Part shown: positions 9,987 to 19,295 of the stretch, piece by piece
How positions within the stretch are numbered: position 1 is the first letter of the stretch
Layout of the letters: each line of letters begins with the position of its first letter
Source: Providencia sneebia DSM 19967
GTDB lineage: Bacteria > Pseudomonadota > Gammaproteobacteria > Enterobacterales > Enterobacteriaceae
Reading direction: 5' to 3'
DNA: 64,000 bases
NCBI RefSeq assembly: GCF_000314895.2
Contig: NZ_CM001773.1
Location: forward strand, 604,437 to 668,436
Notes under the pieces: model-generated
What the model was told of the DNA's origin: nothing
Database searches by the model: none
What the model saw: the letters and a program-made list of their open reading frames with translations, nothing else
Translations under genes and position numbers: made by a program

Positions 9987-11038
9987 TGTTAAAAAAACAG
10001 GCATTATCATTTGTTTTATTATGCTCAGCTTTCTATGCAAATGCTGATTGTGAAACTAAAAATCCCAAAACAGCCGATCCTATCACAATTAATTTAAGCG
10101 AATTGCTTTATCAGCAAACAAGTATAACTCAAACGTATTCCACCAAATATATGGGCTTTTTTGAATGCGACGCTGCAGCGCTTATTCCGGGTCTTGGTGA
10201 CAATAAAGTGATAAATATGTCCGCGCAAGAAAATAAAAGTATCTATATTAAGTTAAATAATCAAAATATAATAAAATTAACAATTTTAAATATAAATAAT
10301 AAAGAAATTTCATTGGGAAGTAAAAAAGATACTCACAGCACATCTAAAATCAATACTAATTTTTCCGTCAAAACGGAGTTGTATTATGGTTCTGTACCAA
10401 ATAATCAGTTACTCGATGCAAAAGGCGCTAGCGAATATCAAATTAAGTCTGCCATAGTTGCTTTGGATGCCAGTAATTCGAGTTTATTTATTTTGATTTT
10501 AAAACTATTAGCAAGTTTGTTTGTCTGGGAACAAACGCAGTATGATATCTATTATCAGCCACTTATTATTAAATTTGAGCCTAAACAGACTACGTGTTCT
10601 TTTGATGATGCAGGGATGGTGGTCAAATTACCTAATATAGAAAGAGCCGAATTACTCAAAAAACAACAAGCTGGTGAAACACCTTTTGCATTAAATTTTA
10701 GTTGCGAATCATTATTAAATGGTAAAACAAATAACCCAATTACGGCTTATTTGAGTAGTTCAGCACTGAGCCCTGACAAAACAATTATGTTAGACAAACA
10801 GGCTAATTCTGCAAAAGGTGTTGGTATTAGTGTTAAATATCAAAATAACGTGGTTCACTTTGGAACAAAACAAGGTGATCGAAATGGTGCAACTCTGTTA
10901 ATTAATAAAAAAAATAATGATGATGTGCCTAAATATTTAAGTGTCCCTTTAGTCGCTTACTATAATGTTTACGACACAAAAAACCTCACAGCTGGTGCGG
11001 TAAAAACAACGGCCATTTTAAATATGGAATATTTTTAA
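9986..11038 (+). CDS. Putative two-domain fimbrial tip adhesin
   Basis: 350 residues with a signal peptide (MLKKQALSFVLLCSAFYANA). The C-terminal 140 residues look like a pilin domain: TTCSFDDAGMVVKLPNIERAEL with the conserved Cys, FSCESLLNG with the second Cys, and an ending of ILNMEYF. The N-terminal 190 residues resemble no family I recognise and would be the binding domain. As the last gene of the operon, longer than a pilin and with pilin features only at the end, it fits a tip adhesin. ATG at 9986 overlaps the usher stop and is preceded by GGAGAAG. The receptor cannot be guessed. Confidence 0.75.
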   Translation: MLKKQALSFVLLCSAFYANADCETKNPKTADPITINLSELLYQQTSITQTYSTKYMGFFECDAAALIPGLGDNKVINMSAQENKSIYIKLNNQNIIKLTILNINNKEISLGSKKDTHSTSKINTNFSVKTELYYGSVPNNQLLDAKGASEYQIKSAIVALDASNSSLFILILKLLASLFVWEQTQYDIYYQPLIIKFEPKQTTCSFDDAGMVVKLPNIERAELLKKQQAGETPFALNFSCESLLNGKTNNPITAYLSSSALSPDKTIMLDKQANSAKGVGISVKYQNNVVHFGTKQGDRNGATLLINKKNNDDVPKYLSVPLVAYYNVYDTKNLTAGAVKTTAILNMEYF

Positions 11039-11052
11039 CCGCTAATTTGATG

Positions 11053-12486
11053 CTATTTTGAGGCAATACTCTCTTTTTTACCGGCCTCAAATGCTTCTAA
11101 TGTCCGTAAGCGAGCGAGTTTATGGTCGACAATCGGCGTTGGGTAGGCGAGCACAACCTGATTTTTTTCAGCCCATTCATGTGGAGTATGAATACAATCA
11201 TTAGGTACAGCTTGTAGCTCTGGAAGCCAGTGACGAATAAATTCGCCTTGCGGATCAAACTTTTTCCCTTGAGTGGTAGGATTAAAAATTCTGAACCAAG
11301 GAGAGGCATCAATACCTGTTGAAGCAGACCATTGCCAGCCCCCATTATTCGCTGCAAGCGTGCCATCAATTAACTGCTGCATAAAATATTGCTCGCCCTG
11401 TCGCCAATCAATCAATAAATCTTTAACCAGAAAACTTGCGGTAATCATTCGCAATCGATTATGCATCCAACCTAATGTATTTAATTGCCGCATGGCTGCA
11501 TCAACGATGGGGTAACCTGTCAATCCCTTCTTCCAAGCTTCTAGATCAGCTGACGAAGTATTCCAATGAATATAATTAGTCCAAGCAATGAAAGGCTTAT
11601 CGCGACATAAATGGGGGAATGCGACTAAAAGATGATAATAGAATTCACGCCAGATTAACTCATTTAGCCAACAAAATGCTCCGCTATCAGGGAAGTCTAA
11701 TACATTGGGATTTTCGACAAGTAACCGATTGAGGCATTGCCGTGGAGATAAAACGCCAATGGCTAAATAAGGTGATAATAAACTGGTACCTTCAATTGCT
11801 GGAATATCGCGATCTATTTGGTAATTTTCCGCTTTTTCTCGGCAAAATTGACGTAATTTTTGTCGTGCGGCGGATTCACCAACAGGGAAACATGCGGCTA
11901 TTTCGATATCATCATGCTCAAATAGAGGTTCATTTTCTTCAAGTATGATGGCGTTTGCTCGTTTTGTTGGTGCTTGAAGAGAATGAAAATCTGATGCTGT
12001 TAATTGGGAAAGAAATGCTCGACGAAAAGGCGTGTAAACCTGATACATCTCACCTTTTTGATTTAAAACTGATTTTGGTGGTAACAGTAAAGCATCATCA
12101 AAAATATGAATTTGAAAAGAATTTTCTTGTGAGATTAATTGTCTATCACGCTTGTATTCATTGAGTTCGTATTGGCGATTGAAAAAGAGAGCATCTATTT
12201 GTTGTTGCTGGGCAAAATCGCTTAGCCATTGTATTGAGGCTGAGAAATTAGGAACAGTTTGGCATACGAGTGGAATACCTAACTGCGCAAGTGACTCACG
12301 TAATGCAATTAAATTTTTATGGATAAAGGCAATTTGGCGAGGGGATGTATCATGTTTTTGCCATTGTTCAGGTGTTGCGATAAATACGGCTAATACGTCA
12401 GCTTCAGGGTCGGTACAAGCAGAGAACAACGCTTTGTTATCGGTAATTCTTAGGTCGCCTCGGAACCAAACAAGATGTTTCGCCAT
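11053..12486 (-). CDS. phrB: Deoxyribodipyrimidine photolyase
   Basis: Light-dependent repair of cyclobutane pyrimidine dimers using FAD and an antenna chromophore. It has 477 residues (E. coli PhrB 472). Seen: N-terminal antenna domain LVWFRGDLRITDNKAL, then the FAD-binding helical domain with FCWLNELIWREFYYHLL, TGYPIVDAAMRQLNTLGWMHNRLRM, and NNGGWQWSASTGIDASPWFRIFNP. The tryptophans of the electron-transfer chain lie in these last two blocks. It is convergent with the fimbrial operon, 14 bases from its last stop. It is probably monocistronic, because the proP terminator lies just upstream. Confidence 0.95.
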   Translation of the reverse strand: MAKHLVWFRGDLRITDNKALFSACTDPEADVLAVFIATPEQWQKHDTSPRQIAFIHKNLIALRESLAQLGIPLVCQTVPNFSASIQWLSDFAQQQQIDALFFNRQYELNEYKRDRQLISQENSFQIHIFDDALLLPPKSVLNQKGEMYQVYTPFRRAFLSQLTASDFHSLQAPTKRANAIILEENEPLFEHDDIEIAACFPVGESAARQKLRQFCREKAENYQIDRDIPAIEGTSLLSPYLAIGVLSPRQCLNRLLVENPNVLDFPDSGAFCWLNELIWREFYYHLLVAFPHLCRDKPFIAWTNYIHWNTSSADLEAWKKGLTGYPIVDAAMRQLNTLGWMHNRLRMITASFLVKDLLIDWRQGEQYFMQQLIDGTLAANNGGWQWSASTGIDASPWFRIFNPTTQGKKFDPQGEFIRHWLPELQAVPNDCIHTPHEWAEKNQVVLAYPTPIVDHKLARLRTLEAFEAGKKESIASK

Positions 12487-12564
12487 ATCGCTATTCCTTA
12501 TCCTTTATGCGGTATTTATCCTAGCTTAGGCTGTTCTATTTGAATTTCAACTTATTATAAAAAA

Positions 12565-12594
12565 ATGGAGAAGCAAATCGCTTTGCTTCTCCAT
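12565..12594 (-). terminator. Rho-independent terminator of proP
   Basis: A perfect 13-base-pair stem (ATGGAGAAGCAAA with its complement) has a four-base loop. Read on the minus strand it is followed by a run of T residues (12558-12564). It lies 22 bases beyond the proP stop. Confidence 0.92.
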
Positions 12595-12615
12595 GATATT
12601 TTAAGAACGATAGTT

Positions 12616-14118
12616 TTAGTCTAATTTAGGGTGCTGATTAATCAGCGATTGACGTTTTTTCTCAAGTTCTGCAATTTGTTCATTAATATCTTCAACTTTT
12701 TGCTCGATATTATCAAAATGCTCGCTCAAAATTTCTTTTGCTTCGGCTCTATCAGATGCCGCAGGCGTTGCGCCACGAAGTGGTTTATTTGCCGTTTCTG
12801 GCATACGGATACCCGTATATAAACCAATCAATGCAATCACGATTAAGTAAAATGCAGGCATATACAGGTTATTTGTCGATTCAACTAACCATGCTGCAAC
12901 CGTTGGTGTTGCACCTGCAATCAGAACAGAGATATTAAATGCAATGGCTAATGCGCTGTAGCGAATATGAGTTGGGAAAATGGCTGGTAAAATTGACGCC
13001 ATAACCCCGGTAAAACAGTTCAGCAATACGGCTAAAATTAATAAACCAACAAAAATGAGTCCGACAGAGCCACTGTTGATCAGCATAAAGGCAGGGTAAG
13101 CAAAAATAATTAACCCAATACTACCTGCAATAACAAATGGACGGCGGCCAATTTTATCACTGGTTAACCCAATGATTGGTTGAACAAATAGCATACCAAT
13201 CATAATGGCAATAATGATAAGTACACCATGATCAGCAGAATAGTTCAGGTTATGCGATAAGTAACTTGGCATATAAGTCAGCAACATATAGTAAGTTACA
13301 TTTGTTGCGATAACTATGCCAACACAAATCATTAAGCTTTTCCAGTACTTAGAAACAACTTCACGGAAAGAGACTTTTGGTGGATTTTGAATATTCGCTT
13401 TATCTTGTTTCTCTAGTGATTCAACATGTTGTTGGAATGCCGGTGTTTCTTCAAGTGCATGACGCAGATAAAGACCAATCACACCTAAAGGTAGCGCTAA
13501 GAAGAATGGAATTCTCCAGCCCCAATCATGGAAGTTTTCTTCACCAACAATGCTTGAAATAAGAACAACAACACCCGCACCAAGGACAAAACCTGCAATT
13601 GAACCGAAGTCTAACCAGCTTCCCATGAAGCCACGCTTACGGTCAGGTGAATATTCGGCAACAAAGATTGCAGCACCTGAATATTCTCCACCTACTGAGA
13701 ATCCTTGAGCAAGTTTAGCGAGCAGAAGCAGAATAGGTGCCCAAATACCAATAGAGGCATAAGATGGGATAAGCCCGATACAGAAAGTACTCACAGCCAT
13801 GATGATAATGGTGATGGATAATACTTTCTGGCGACCATATTTATCACCTAAGATCCCAAAGACCACACCACCTAATGGGCGAACTAAGAAGGGAACCGAG
13901 AAAGTTGCAAGTGCGGCGATCATCTGTACGCTTGGTGATGCACCTGGGAAGAATACCTGGCCTAAAACATAAGCAAGAAATCCATAAACACCAAAGTCAA
14001 ACCATTCCATTGCATTACCCAGAGACGCTGCGGTAATTGCTTTTTTTAGCTTACCATCATCAATGATAGTAATATCATTAATATTTAACGGTTTTTCTTT
14101 TTTCTTTCTGAACTTCAT
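12616..14118 (-). CDS. proP: ProP, proline/glycine betaine:H+ symporter
   Basis: Osmosensing MFS importer of compatible solutes in the inner membrane. It has 500 residues (E. coli ProP 500), with 12 predicted membrane segments. Seen: AITAASLGNAMEWFDFGVYGFLAYVLG at the first helix, GGVVFGILGDKYGRQKVL (MFS motif A), and GFSVGGEYSGAAIFVAEY. The C-terminal tail after about residue 455 is a predicted coiled coil (heptads in HFDNIEQKVEDINEQIAELEK cover residues near 465-490), as in the osmosensory ProP subgroup. GAGGAT precedes the ATG at 14118. Confidence 0.95.
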   Translation of the reverse strand: MKFRKKKEKPLNINDITIIDDGKLKKAITAASLGNAMEWFDFGVYGFLAYVLGQVFFPGASPSVQMIAALATFSVPFLVRPLGGVVFGILGDKYGRQKVLSITIIIMAVSTFCIGLIPSYASIGIWAPILLLLAKLAQGFSVGGEYSGAAIFVAEYSPDRKRGFMGSWLDFGSIAGFVLGAGVVVLISSIVGEENFHDWGWRIPFFLALPLGVIGLYLRHALEETPAFQQHVESLEKQDKANIQNPPKVSFREVVSKYWKSLMICVGIVIATNVTYYMLLTYMPSYLSHNLNYSADHGVLIIIAIMIGMLFVQPIIGLTSDKIGRRPFVIAGSIGLIIFAYPAFMLINSGSVGLIFVGLLILAVLLNCFTGVMASILPAIFPTHIRYSALAIAFNISVLIAGATPTVAAWLVESTNNLYMPAFYLIVIALIGLYTGIRMPETANKPLRGATPAASDRAEAKEILSEHFDNIEQKVEDINEQIAELEKKRQSLINQHPKLD

Positions 14119-15358
14119 AGAACAATCCTCTTAATAGGAACATCCAATTATTTAATTTTCACATTCAAAATATGTGTGATATCCGTATCTTGCTCATATC
14201 AGATAAAAAAGTAATTTTGCATACTTTAGGTTGCTGTATGGTCGGTTTTCGCTATTCCAAACATCCTTATAAAAACTGGCGGAATAATTTCCGTTGTTAC
14301 CTAACTACAGCCCAAAATATATTACTGACATATTTAGAATATGTTGTTATCTGTAGAATGCATAAGTTTTTTAATTTTTATTTAGAAAAATAGTTAGTTT
14401 TACTAGGTATTATGACTAACTGAGTACTGATATTGGGGAGAATGATCACCGCCAACAACTGCGTAGGGAATTGCAAAGGTAAGGGGATAGTATGGAGTAT
14501 TTTTGTTGTAAAAAAAGCAAAATAGACACCTATAAATGACTTAACATTTGACCAATAATACAATAATAGGGATTAAATGTAAAATATTGGCTATTTATGC
14601 TGTTTATTGTTGGCATTTTGCGCTTTTACTCTTATTTAAATACTAAAACAAACGTCAAGATTAGTATATTTAGTTGATTGTTTTTTAAGTAATTATTAAT
14701 AATGGCCTCTATATCCAACAACAATTTCACTATGATTGGGTTTATCAATACAAAAATAGAAATATTGACGGACAAATTCACGAACGAAGCATCAAATATA
14801 TGATGTTATCGACATGATATTTCTGAGCGATAACTGATTTATATTAAATAGTTAAAGAATGCTAATGATTATAAGTGATAATATCCTCACTAAATTATAT
14901 TTTTTATAAAATGTGGAGAGAGGTTAAAATTAAGTGATTTGGGTGATGGGTTATTAAAGATAATAATTTAAAGATGCAATAAGCTGAGGGAATTACAATT
15001 TATTGACTATTAACAAATTGTTGCACGTCTATTCTTTTTATTATTATGAGCATAATGATTCTTTATTTATCCTAAGCTTACTATCTTCTTTCGATATTAA
15101 TAGGAGATTGTTCTGTTCTCCATAGTTATTTATTTCACAGGTAGGAACAGGGCGCTGAATTAGCTAAACTGACCCAATATTTGAAGAGATATGCCCTTTA
15201 ATACCTAAGTTGCGATTATGCTGAATGATTTATTTCATTGCTAAAACAATCTAAAAATAGGTGGGGGAAAATTCAATAACGGCTACGGATTAAAAAGAAT
15301 ATAACTTCTATTTATCGTGAACATCTTTAACATTATTTGACTTAAAAAGAGTGTCATT
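14119..15358. other. 1.24-kb AT-rich divergent region between proP and poxB
   Basis: It holds the proP and poxB promoters and nothing else I can support. Short ORFs (for example 14172-14393 and 14378-14563) have neither ribosome-binding sites nor recognisable products. Around 14174 a half-match to a CRP site (TGTGATATCCGTATCT) lies near proP but is too weak to call. Confidence 0.45.
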
Positions 15359-17083
15359 ATGAAAAAAGAGACAGTTGCAACCTATGTCACTAAAGTTCTA
15401 GAGAATGCTGGGGTTAAGCGTATTTGGGGCGTTACTGGAGATTCACTAAATGGTTTTAGTGATAGCTTACGTCGCCTTGGCACGATTGAATGGTTAGGAA
15501 CTCGCCATGAAGAAGTTGCTGCTTTTGCTGCGGGTGCAGAAGCTCAAATTACAGGAAATTTAGCCGTCTGTGCAGGTTCTTGTGGACCAGGTAACTTACA
15601 CCTTATTAATGGTCTGTATGATTGCCATCGTAATCGTGTGCCAGTTGTGGCGATTGCGGCACATATTCCATCCAGTGAAATTGGCAGTAACTATTTCCAA
15701 GAAACACATCCAACTGAATTATTCCGTGAATGCAGCCATTATTGTGAAATGATCTCTAATCCAGAGCAATTACCACAAGTTTTAGGTATTGCAATGCGTA
15801 AAGCCATTTTAGAAAAAGGCGTTGCAGTGATTGTTATTCCTGGTGATATTGCGCTAAAAGATGCGCCAGAAACGGCAAAAGAAGAGTGGTATCCTGTTCA
15901 ATCACCATTGATTGTTCCGCAACCCACTGAGATTGAAAAATTAGCAGCGGCATTAAATCAGTCTGAAAATATTACACTGTTCTGCGGTGCTGGTTGTGCT
16001 GGTGCACATGATGAAGTTATTAAATTAGCTGAAACTCTAAAAGCGCCAATTGTGCATGCATTGCGTGGTAAAGAGCATATTGAATGGGATAACCCATACA
16101 GCGTTGGTATGACAGGGCTTATTGGGTTCTCGTCAGGTTATCACGCCATGATGAATGCCGATACGGTGGTACTGTTGGGGACACAATTCCCATATCGTCC
16201 TTTCTATCCACATGATGCAAAAATTATTCAAATTGATATTAATGCTGGAAGCTTAGGCTCACATTGCCATATTGACATGGGCTTACTTGGTGATATTAAA
16301 GCAACTCTGACGGTACTTCAGCCACAGTTGGAAGTCAAACAAAACCAAAAACATTTAGACGGCGCTTTAAAACATTATGTTGAAGCTCGTAAAGGTCTGG
16401 ACGAGCTAGCGCAACCAGGTAAAGACGGTATTATTCATCCTCAATACTTAGCAGCTAAAATTAGTGAATTAGCGGATGATGATGCTGTTTTCACTTGTGA
16501 TGTTGGCACACCAACTGTTTGGGCTGCACGTTATTTGAAAATGAATGGCAAACGCCGTCTGATTGGTTCATTCAACCATGGGTCTATGGCGAATGCGATG
16601 CCTCAAGCAATGGGTATTCAATCTGTTGATAAAAACCGTCAAGTTATCACAATGAGTGGTGATGGTGGGTTCTCAATGTTAATGGGTGATTTGCTATCAC
16701 TTGTTCAACATAAACTGCCAGTGAAAGTGGTTATTCTCAATAATGGTGTTTTGGGCTTTGTGGCAATGGAAATGAAAGTTGCTGGCTTCTTAACCAATGG
16801 TACTGAGCTACAAAATCCTAATTTCGCTGCGTTGGCAAATGCAGCGGGCATTAAAGGGATCCGCGTTGAGAAATGTGATGACCTAGATGCTGCATTAAAA
16901 GAAGCTTTTGCTCACGATGGCCCAGTTGTTGTTGATGTGCTAACGGCAAAACAAGAGCTTGCTATGCCACCGGAAATCAAGCTAGAAGAAGCAAAAGGTT
17001 TTAGCTTATATATGCTAAAAGCCATAATGAATGGTCGTGGTGATGAAGTTGTCCAATTAGCGAAGACCAACTGGCTGCGCTAA
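15359..17083 (+). CDS. poxB: PoxB, pyruvate dehydrogenase (ubiquinone) / pyruvate oxidase
   Basis: ThDP- and FAD-dependent peripheral membrane enzyme that converts pyruvate to acetate and CO2, passing electrons to ubiquinone. It is typically a stationary-phase enzyme. It has 574 residues (E. coli 572). Seen: [20 protein letters not shown], the catalytic-Glu block [16 protein letters not shown]-type (here [16 protein letters not shown]), FAD-domain [19 protein letters not shown], and the ThDP motif [11 protein letters not shown] continuing to NN. The C-terminal membrane-binding tail ([20 protein letters not shown], then TNWLR) is intact. The gene stands alone with its own terminator. Confidence 0.96.
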   Translation: MKKETVATYVTKVLENAGVKRIWGVTGDSLNGFSDSLRRLGTIEWLGTRHEEVAAFAAGAEAQITGNLAVCAGSCGPGNLHLINGLYDCHRNRVPVVAIAAHIPSSEIGSNYFQETHPTELFRECSHYCEMISNPEQLPQVLGIAMRKAILEKGVAVIVIPGDIALKDAPETAKEEWYPVQSPLIVPQPTEIEKLAAALNQSENITLFCGAGCAGAHDEVIKLAETLKAPIVHALRGKEHIEWDNPYSVGMTGLIGFSSGYHAMMNADTVVLLGTQFPYRPFYPHDAKIIQIDINAGSLGSHCHIDMGLLGDIKATLTVLQPQLEVKQNQKHLDGALKHYVEARKGLDELAQPGKDGIIHPQYLAAKISELADDDAVFTCDVGTPTVWAARYLKMNGKRRLIGSFNHGSMANAMPQAMGIQSVDKNRQVITMSGDGGFSMLMGDLLSLVQHKLPVKVVILNNGVLGFVAMEMKVAGFLTNGTELQNPNFAALANAAGIKGIRVEKCDDLDAALKEAFAHDGPVVVDVLTAKQELAMPPEIKLEEAKGFSLYMLKAIMNGRGDEVVQLAKTNWLR

Positions 17084-17134
17084 TTAACTCGCTTAACTAT
17101 CAATTACATTGATAGTTTGTGATGACCGATTCAG

Positions 17135-17175
17135 TAGCCCTAGGATCTTGTGTGATTCTGGGGCTATTTATTTTG
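17135..17175 (+). terminator. Probable terminator of poxB
   Basis: TAGCCCTAGGAT pairs with ATTCTGGGGCTA through 12 base pairs (two of them G-U on the plus-strand RNA) around an eight-base loop, followed by TTTATTTTGTTTA. A smaller hairpin (17096-17116) lies between it and the poxB stop. It overlaps the end region of the convergent glycosylase gene. Confidence 0.75.
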
Positions 17176-17179
17176 TTTA

Positions 17180-18080
17180 TTAATAACCTGCCGAAGATTG
17201 GCTACGCCAGAGATGTGCTCCAACTAATGCTCGCCATGGTGAAAAATCGTCTAGCCATTTTTCAGTCTCTTTTGCTGTTGGTTGTTTTTCTAATGCAAGT
17301 AAAGTTTGCAAATTACGCCGCACAGCGACATCGCCATGTAGCGATCCATCAAGATAATTAAACCCGCGCAGTAATGCATAACTCACTGTCCAAGGTCCTA
17401 TTCCTTTCAAGCTCATTAATTGCTGGGAGAATTCTTGAACATTATCGTTATCGACAGAGCTCGAAAGATCAACATGTTGGCTTGCAATTGCTTCACAAAG
17501 AGTACGAATTGCAGCAATTTTGCTCGTAGAAAGCCCCGCGAGTCTTAGGGCTTCATCATCGACAGCAGCCACTTGCTGTTCACTCGGGAAGCACCAAATG
17601 CCAGAGGAATGTTGTGTTCCGACTGCTTGAATAAAGCGCCTACGTATGGCGACCGCTGCGGTAACACTGATTTGTTGACCAATAATTGCCCAAATCAAAG
17701 CTTCAAAAGAGCTCGAAGATTGATAAATCCGCAGTCCTTGCTGGCGTTTAATTAATGGCCCAATAAGAGGATGTGCAGCGTATTGTTCTTCAAACTGCTC
17801 AACATTTTGCTGCAATCCAAGCATATGGTTACCTAATTCAATAATTCTTTGTGTCTGAAGATCTTTGTCTTGTCCATCGACATTAAGTGAAATATCCGCA
17901 TTATTATTTTTAATATCAATGCAGATTTCGGCGGGTTTTCCATCCCATAACAACCCTTTACGCAGAGATTGGCCTTCAACAATTTCAGCAATACTGTGTG
18001 AATCTCTAAGATGATATGCAAAAAAAATCACCAGTGCGAAAATGTGTAGGGAGAATTAACTGAGCCGTTTCTGTAGGCAT
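17180..18080 (-). CDS. DNA-3-methyladenine glycosylase II-type protein; 5' end frameshifted at a T8 tract
   Basis: Base-excision repair glycosylase of the HhH-GPD superfamily, which removes alkylated bases. From a GTG at 18031 the frame gives 283 residues with ALIWAIIGQQISVTAA, the helix-hairpin-helix LKGIGPWTVSYALLRG (about 208-223) and the catalytic Asp at 234 in SLHGDVAVRRNL. That GTG has no ribosome-binding site. A better start, ATG 18080 with AAGGTG upstream, encodes MPTETAQLILPTHFRTGD in another frame. The two join smoothly (RTGDFFAYHLRDSHSIAE) if one T is removed from the run of eight at 18020-18027. The gene is therefore either slightly truncated, read by slippage, broken, or affected by a homopolymer sequencing error. 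The catalytic domain is intact. Confidence 0.8.
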
Positions 18081-18394
18081 TATGCGCACCTTATCCATTG
18101 TGTTTTTGTTCTGCATCTAAAATGAGGTTTTCTCAGATGTTATCTCAATTGAAAAGACGTTAAATTGCATGTTAAGGCTAATGTATTTTTATATTGTTTT
18201 GTGATAATCATTTTTATCATAATTTAAATATGAGATAAGGCAAGGATGTGGGCGATGGCACTTCTAAAAAATAGTGCTTCATTCTCTTCATTGTTTGCGC
18301 TATTTGGATATCTTATTCTTTAGTTTCATTTAGAGTAAAAAATACATTTATTCATTAGAAATGGTTAACATCAGATTTTCTAAAAGGAGCTATT
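18081..18394. other. Divergent intergenic region, glycosylase gene / DUF488 gene
   Basis: About 310 AT-rich bases containing the promoters of two divergent genes. I see no operator, repeat or RNA gene. Confidence 0.4.
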
Positions 18395-18742
18395 ATGATT
18401 TACTGTAAAAGGGTGTATGACGCAGTATCTGAGGATGATGGTTATCGTGTATTAGTTGACCGATTATGGCCTAGAGGAATTAAAAAAACAGATTTACACT
18501 ATGATGAATGGAATAAAGATGTTGCTCCCTCAAATGAACTACGCAAATGGTTTCATCAAAATACAGACCAATTTGATCAATTTGTTGGGCGTTATTACCA
18601 AGAATTACGTCATAATACGCAATCATGGATGCCTCTTGTGGAAAAATCTCGGCAAGGTAATGTGACTTTATTATATAGCGCGAAAGATACAGAACATAAT
18701 CAAGCACAGGTATTAAAACGTTTTCTTGAAAGTCAGTCTTAG
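18395..18742 (+). CDS. DUF488 family protein (YeaO-like)
   Basis: A 115-residue cytoplasmic protein of unknown biochemical role. Diagnostic blocks are KRVYDAVSEDDGYRVLVDRLWPRGI-type (here at residues 5-29), DEWNKDVAPSNELRKWF, and TLLYSAKDTEHNQAQVL near the C-terminus, matching E. coli YeaO over its whole length. AAAGGAG precedes the ATG. The next gene starts 12 bases after its stop, so the two are probably co-transcribed. The function cannot be stated from sequence. Confidence 0.88.
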   Translation: MIYCKRVYDAVSEDDGYRVLVDRLWPRGIKKTDLHYDEWNKDVAPSNELRKWFHQNTDQFDQFVGRYYQELRHNTQSWMPLVEKSRQGNVTLLYSAKDTEHNQAQVLKRFLESQS

Positions 18743-18754
18743 AAGGTAATAAAA

Positions 18755-19267
18755 ATGGATGTGAATCAGCCTATTATGTCAGAGGCTAAAGTGGTATCCC
18801 CTGTGATTGAAAAGCCAACCCTGCAAGGAATATCAGGTTGGCTTATTTTACCCGTTATTGGGCTGTTCTACATGTTTTATCAGTTAGTAATGATGTCACT
18901 AACAGATATTCATCAAGTACAAATTGTTTGGCCATTAGCGACAAATACTGATTCTTATTTTTATGTTCCTATGTTTGAAGGTGCTTTTTATTCCTTACAA
19001 GTAGGTTATGGTGTATTAGCAGCGTTATTGATCTGGACATTAATTGCCGCTTTACTATGGCAGCGAAAAGCGAAAGTACTATTTATTGCGACAATGCTGT
19101 TATATACATTAATAGCAGTGACATCTCATTTTATATTTCCCTATCTTTTTAATATGGAGATTATCTATAGCCATATTTCTGAAGTAATAGGTGCAGTTAT
19201 TTATTGTTTTATCTGGGGACCTTATTTTGGCTTTTCAGAGCGAGTAAAACAGACATTTATTCGGTAA
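18755..19267 (+). CDS. DUF2569 family inner-membrane protein
   Basis: 170 residues. A polar N-terminus is followed by GISGWLILPVIGLFYMFYQL, the signature of DUF2569 (first helix), and then three more hydrophobic segments (about 80-103, 108-130, 140-158), so a four-helix membrane protein is likely. AGAAGG precedes the ATG. It follows the DUF488 gene by 12 bases and converges on the ABC-F gene. No function is known for the family. Confidence 0.8.
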   Translation: MDVNQPIMSEAKVVSPVIEKPTLQGISGWLILPVIGLFYMFYQLVMMSLTDIHQVQIVWPLATNTDSYFYVPMFEGAFYSLQVGYGVLAALLIWTLIAALLWQRKAKVLFIATMLLYTLIAVTSHFIFPYLFNMEIIYSHISEVIGAVIYCFIWGPYFGFSERVKQTFIR

Positions 19268-19295
19268 TACTCGGCTCTATTTTATTCAATAATCT

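Noticed and set aside
12152-12529. 125-codon plus-strand ORF inside phrB
   Set aside because: It lies antisense to the clearly coding N-terminus of the photolyase, has no recognisable product and no ribosome-binding site.
14172-14563. Two short ORFs in the proP-poxB gap
   Set aside because: Neither has a ribosome-binding site, family resemblance or plausible context; the region is AT-rich non-coding DNA.
17119-17361. 80-codon plus-strand ORF after poxB
   Set aside because: It begins at the poxB terminator and runs antisense through the end of the glycosylase gene, so it is a chance ORF.
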